From Trichostrongylus colubriformis (taxonomy: Eukaryota > Nematoda > Chromadorea > Rhabditida > Trichostrongylidae), in assembly GCA_963978905.1 (NCBI GenBank), contig OZ022261.1, positions 1,427,992 to 1,491,991 of the forward strand: a DNA stretch of 64,000 nt, given 5' to 3'. How positions within the stretch are numbered: the first letter of the stretch is position 1; each line of letters begins with the position of its first letter. Under the pieces are notes generated by a model, which did not search any database, was not told the DNA's origin, and saw only the letters and a list, made by a program, of their open reading frames with translations. This document shows, piece after piece, positions 62,111 to 64,000 of this stretch. The translations under genes were made by a program, and so were the position numbers.

Positions 62111-62543
62111 TTCTACTTTTCGAGTTTACCGTTGCTTTATTTCGTTCCCTATACTTTTACACGGGTGAGCACCCCTACTTCTATATTTCATATCTGCCAA
62201 ATCTACCCCTCCCTGTGTCTTTGATGCGCGCCACATAACGTAATGTAGTGGTGCCGAATAGGCCCGACCTATGCTGATAGCCATTTGGAACAGACCCGTT
62301 ACCCATTCCATCGTGTGATACTCGCAATAATGAAAGCCAGCAAAGCTTGTTGAGTCAAATAAGTCAGGTAATAACGGCAAGACAGTAATCCAACTAAGCA
62401 TATTTGAAGCAAATTCAAATCCAGATTAAACCAGGGAAACCTCAGACATTGAAAAAAAAAACAATTCAGTTGGAATAGTAGGAATACACTTTGAGAAGTC
62501 TCTTTTCTCTGACTGGGAGAAGGAAAGTGACTTTTCAGAGGAG

Positions 62544-62821
62544 GAATGCACCACACACAATCAATATCACGTGTGTATATACAGCGGAATATGAAATTCG
62601 AGGTGATCACTAGTGCAATAGTAGAAAAAGAAAGGATAAAACGGTCAAAACTCTTAAAATTGGAACCCGAAGACTCTTCTTCTGACTCGTTCCCTTTTGC
62701 CCCATCTGCATCACAAGCCGGTGGGAGCAGATTAGTTAGATTAGATAGTAGATCCGACTTATCCAGCAGTTGCGATACTCTACAGCTAGCAATCTCGTTT
62801 CACTCAGAAAAATCTCTGTAA
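62544..62821 (+). CDS. candidate ORF with trans-splice-like acceptor
   Basis: GTGACTTTTCAG followed by AGGAGGA and an ATG opens a 91-codon frame. It reads MHHTQSISRVYIQRNMKFEV, then KLEPEDSSSDSFPFAPSASQ, and ends in TAA. The acidic/Ser-rich composition is protein-like. No family is recognised; it might be a 5' exon with further exons to the right (compare 63,246-63,452). Confidence 0.33.
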
Positions 62822-62860
62822 TTATAATTGGAAACCGTTTTGCGCACGCAAAAAACCGAT

Positions 62861-62939
62861 TAGGCCGCTTCCATACTTTGCGCACCGACGCCGTCACGCG
62901 CGTGCCGGCGTCGGTGCGCAAAGTATGGAAGCGGCCTTA
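62861..62939. mobile_element. compact PIF/Harbinger-like MITE, near-perfect palindrome
   Basis: Arms GGCCGCTTCCATACTTTGCG... form one near-perfect palindrome of about 74 bp with one mismatch near the centre, flanked by TTA on both sides. It is the youngest-looking member of the family. Confidence 0.8.
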
Positions 62940-63079
62940 AGAATCGGCGTCTGAAAAGACGTTGGGTGATTCATGTTCCACTTTAACCTGGAAGCCATGA
63001 TATTGAATAAGACTACTTCTTGAACCTACACGACCTCTACGACAGTCATCATTGATGTGAAAAGTGGATGAACTGGAAT
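62937..63079 (-). CDS. possible terminal exon of the next minus-strand gene
   Basis: After acceptor TTTCTCATTCCAG an open frame reads SSTFHINDDCRRGRVGSRSS then QVKVEHESPNVFSDADS and stops at TAA. VKVEHE resembles a sumoylation consensus. The stop codon overlaps the TTA target repeat of the MITE at 62,861-62,939. Its relation to sma-9 is unknown. Confidence 0.33.
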
Positions 63080-63245
63080 GAGAAATCATGGGAATGAAAG
63101 TCAATGGCTGCCAGATATACATCCTTCGCTTCGCTGATGGCATGAGAATTGTAACGCTAATGGGTAATCGGGCAAGGAGAGCAAATGTTAGCTTACCGAT
63201 AAAAAAGGTAGCGTAGAAAGATATTTATACGAAACAAATGGGTAT

Positions 63246-63452
63246 TTGATGCCCCATTCACGCTCAAAAAACGAAGAAATCAAGCCCTCTCAATTGTGTA
63301 AAGTTAGGTTAAGGAAATCAGCGGCCTCTAGACTTACGAGAGCATCGGGGAGCAGTGAGGAAGAAAAAGAAGTCGACTTCCGTAATTTATTCAATTCCTC
63401 TGTCCTTCCTGCCCTAACAACTGCTTCAGGGACTCATTTCTGCTTAGGATGA
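63246..63452 (+). CDS. possible charged ORF/exon
   Basis: 68 codons including RSKNEEIKPSQLCKVRLRKS and SGSSEEEKEVDFRNLFNSSV, ending in TGA. Charged, coding-like composition, no clear acceptor. It might be a later exon of the 62.5-kb candidate. Confidence 0.22.
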   Translation: MMPHSRSKNEEIKPSQLCKVRLRKSAASRLTRASGSSEEEKEVDFRNLFNSSVLPALTTASGTHFCLG

Positions 63453-63625
63453 GCAGGAGATCAGCATCGAGCGTATAACTGAAAGTTCGATGCTCGATGC
63501 TTCCCAACAACAAAGGTGAGAAGATTCCTCTGCAGTTCCCAACCCTTCGACAAAAGGACGCTGCAGTGTCTGTCAAGGATTCAAAGAGTAAATGGGCCGG
63601 GCACGTAATGCGATATTGATATCAC
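63440..63625 (+). pseudogene. RTE-type non-LTR retrotransposon fragment (end of reverse transcriptase ORF)
   Basis: A broken plus-strand reading gives ITESSMLDASQQQR, then after a frame change RDAAVSVKDSKSKWAGHVMR. The K.RWAGHVMR string near the end of the reverse transcriptase ORF is common to nematode RTE elements. No start, catalytic motifs or full frame remain. Confidence 0.65.
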
Positions 63626-63956
63626 CTTGAAACCAGAAGAGTTACGCATCCATCCCTTTGGGATGTCTAACAGATGTCTAACAAACAGCAAGACGAACGC
63701 CGGCTAGATCATCAGCCTTTCGCAAGAGAAAAAACAAGATAACACGTATAAAAGTCCATATGTTCACTTAACACGTCTCGCTCTCGAAGGGACGCACAGT
63801 GAAAATGGGGATCGAAGTGATACTGTTGAAAAAACCTATTTTTTGAAATGCTTTACCTTGCCCACAACAACCTGATAGCTCAATGTTATAGTGCAATTTA
63901 CAGTAATCGAGTTCCGAAACATCTTATGATAAAGTAAATTGTTCTGGGGGAGGAGA

Positions 63957-64000
63957 TGTAATGACAGGTGACGCGCACCCCACTCTCATGGTTCGCGGAT
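63957..64000 (+). repeat. start of a tRNA-derived SINE-like repeat, cut by the window end
   Basis: TAATGACAGGTGACGCGCAC and CACTCTCATGG match the minus-strand sequence at about 5,570-5,530. Confidence 0.5.

Noticed and set aside
62861..62939. Rho-independent-like terminator or attenuator hairpin
   Set aside because: Eukaryotic context and TTA target duplications identify it as a MITE.
1..64000. CRISPR array, operon, bacterial genes or rRNA
   Set aside because: No regularly spaced repeats, no Shine-Dalgarno-led frames and no rRNA-like sequence; gene structure is spliced and eukaryotic.

Overview
The window looks like nuclear DNA of a parasitic roundworm, most likely a strongylid (hookworm-like) nematode. 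This rests on three things: short exons bounded by TTTCAG-type acceptors with many 50-110 bp introns, a nematode-style sma-9/schnurri gene, and dense fold-back MITEs, Penelope-like and RTE retroelement fragments. The species call is inference; no marker gene settles it.

One gene dominates. On the minus strand, from about 58.8 kb down to 26.8 kb, 25 exons can be joined with every codon phase matching across every junction. They give an open frame of about 1,003 residues. It encodes a zinc-finger protein of the Schnurri/HIVEP family (C. elegans SMA-9, a transcriptional cofactor of the BMP/Sma-Mab pathway). In order it has a C2HC finger (residues 48-68), a linker, the ZAS C2H2 pair (434-484) followed by an acidic and then a Ser-rich stretch, a pair of fingers (656-676 and 689-710), a schnurri-type finger with FRKHG..AKHLRSK (747-769), and two C-terminal fingers (897-918 and 929-951). 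A further C2H2 exon on the same strand at 23,300-23,404 probably belongs to an alternative 3' end. The 5' end is uncertain: the first ATG exon could be SL trans-spliced or could join exons upstream of the window.

Layout. 1-23.3 kb: no convincing gene; MITEs, tandem repeats, SINE-like sequence, a 430-bp fold-back and two weak orphan exons on the plus strand. 23.3-58.8 kb: sma-9, with introns of up to 4.1 kb filled by mobile DNA. This includes two Penelope-like element 3' parts in inverted orientation (30.7-33.0 kb), one of which carries a SINE-like insertion with a perfect 96-bp palindrome, a second Penelope fragment (48.2-49.0 kb), and at least seven repeat families with members elsewhere in the window. 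58.8-64 kb: repeats, a GC-rich tract, a small secreted-peptide ORF (plus), a possible trans-spliced ORF (plus), a possible terminal exon of the next minus-strand gene, and an RTE fragment.

How it works together: only sma-9 is a supported gene. The other content is mobile DNA that explains the intron sizes. Useful points are the possible alternative splice sites inside sma-9 (46.4 kb and 26.85 kb), the alternative 3' zinc-finger exon, and transposon structures whose insertion order can be read directly.
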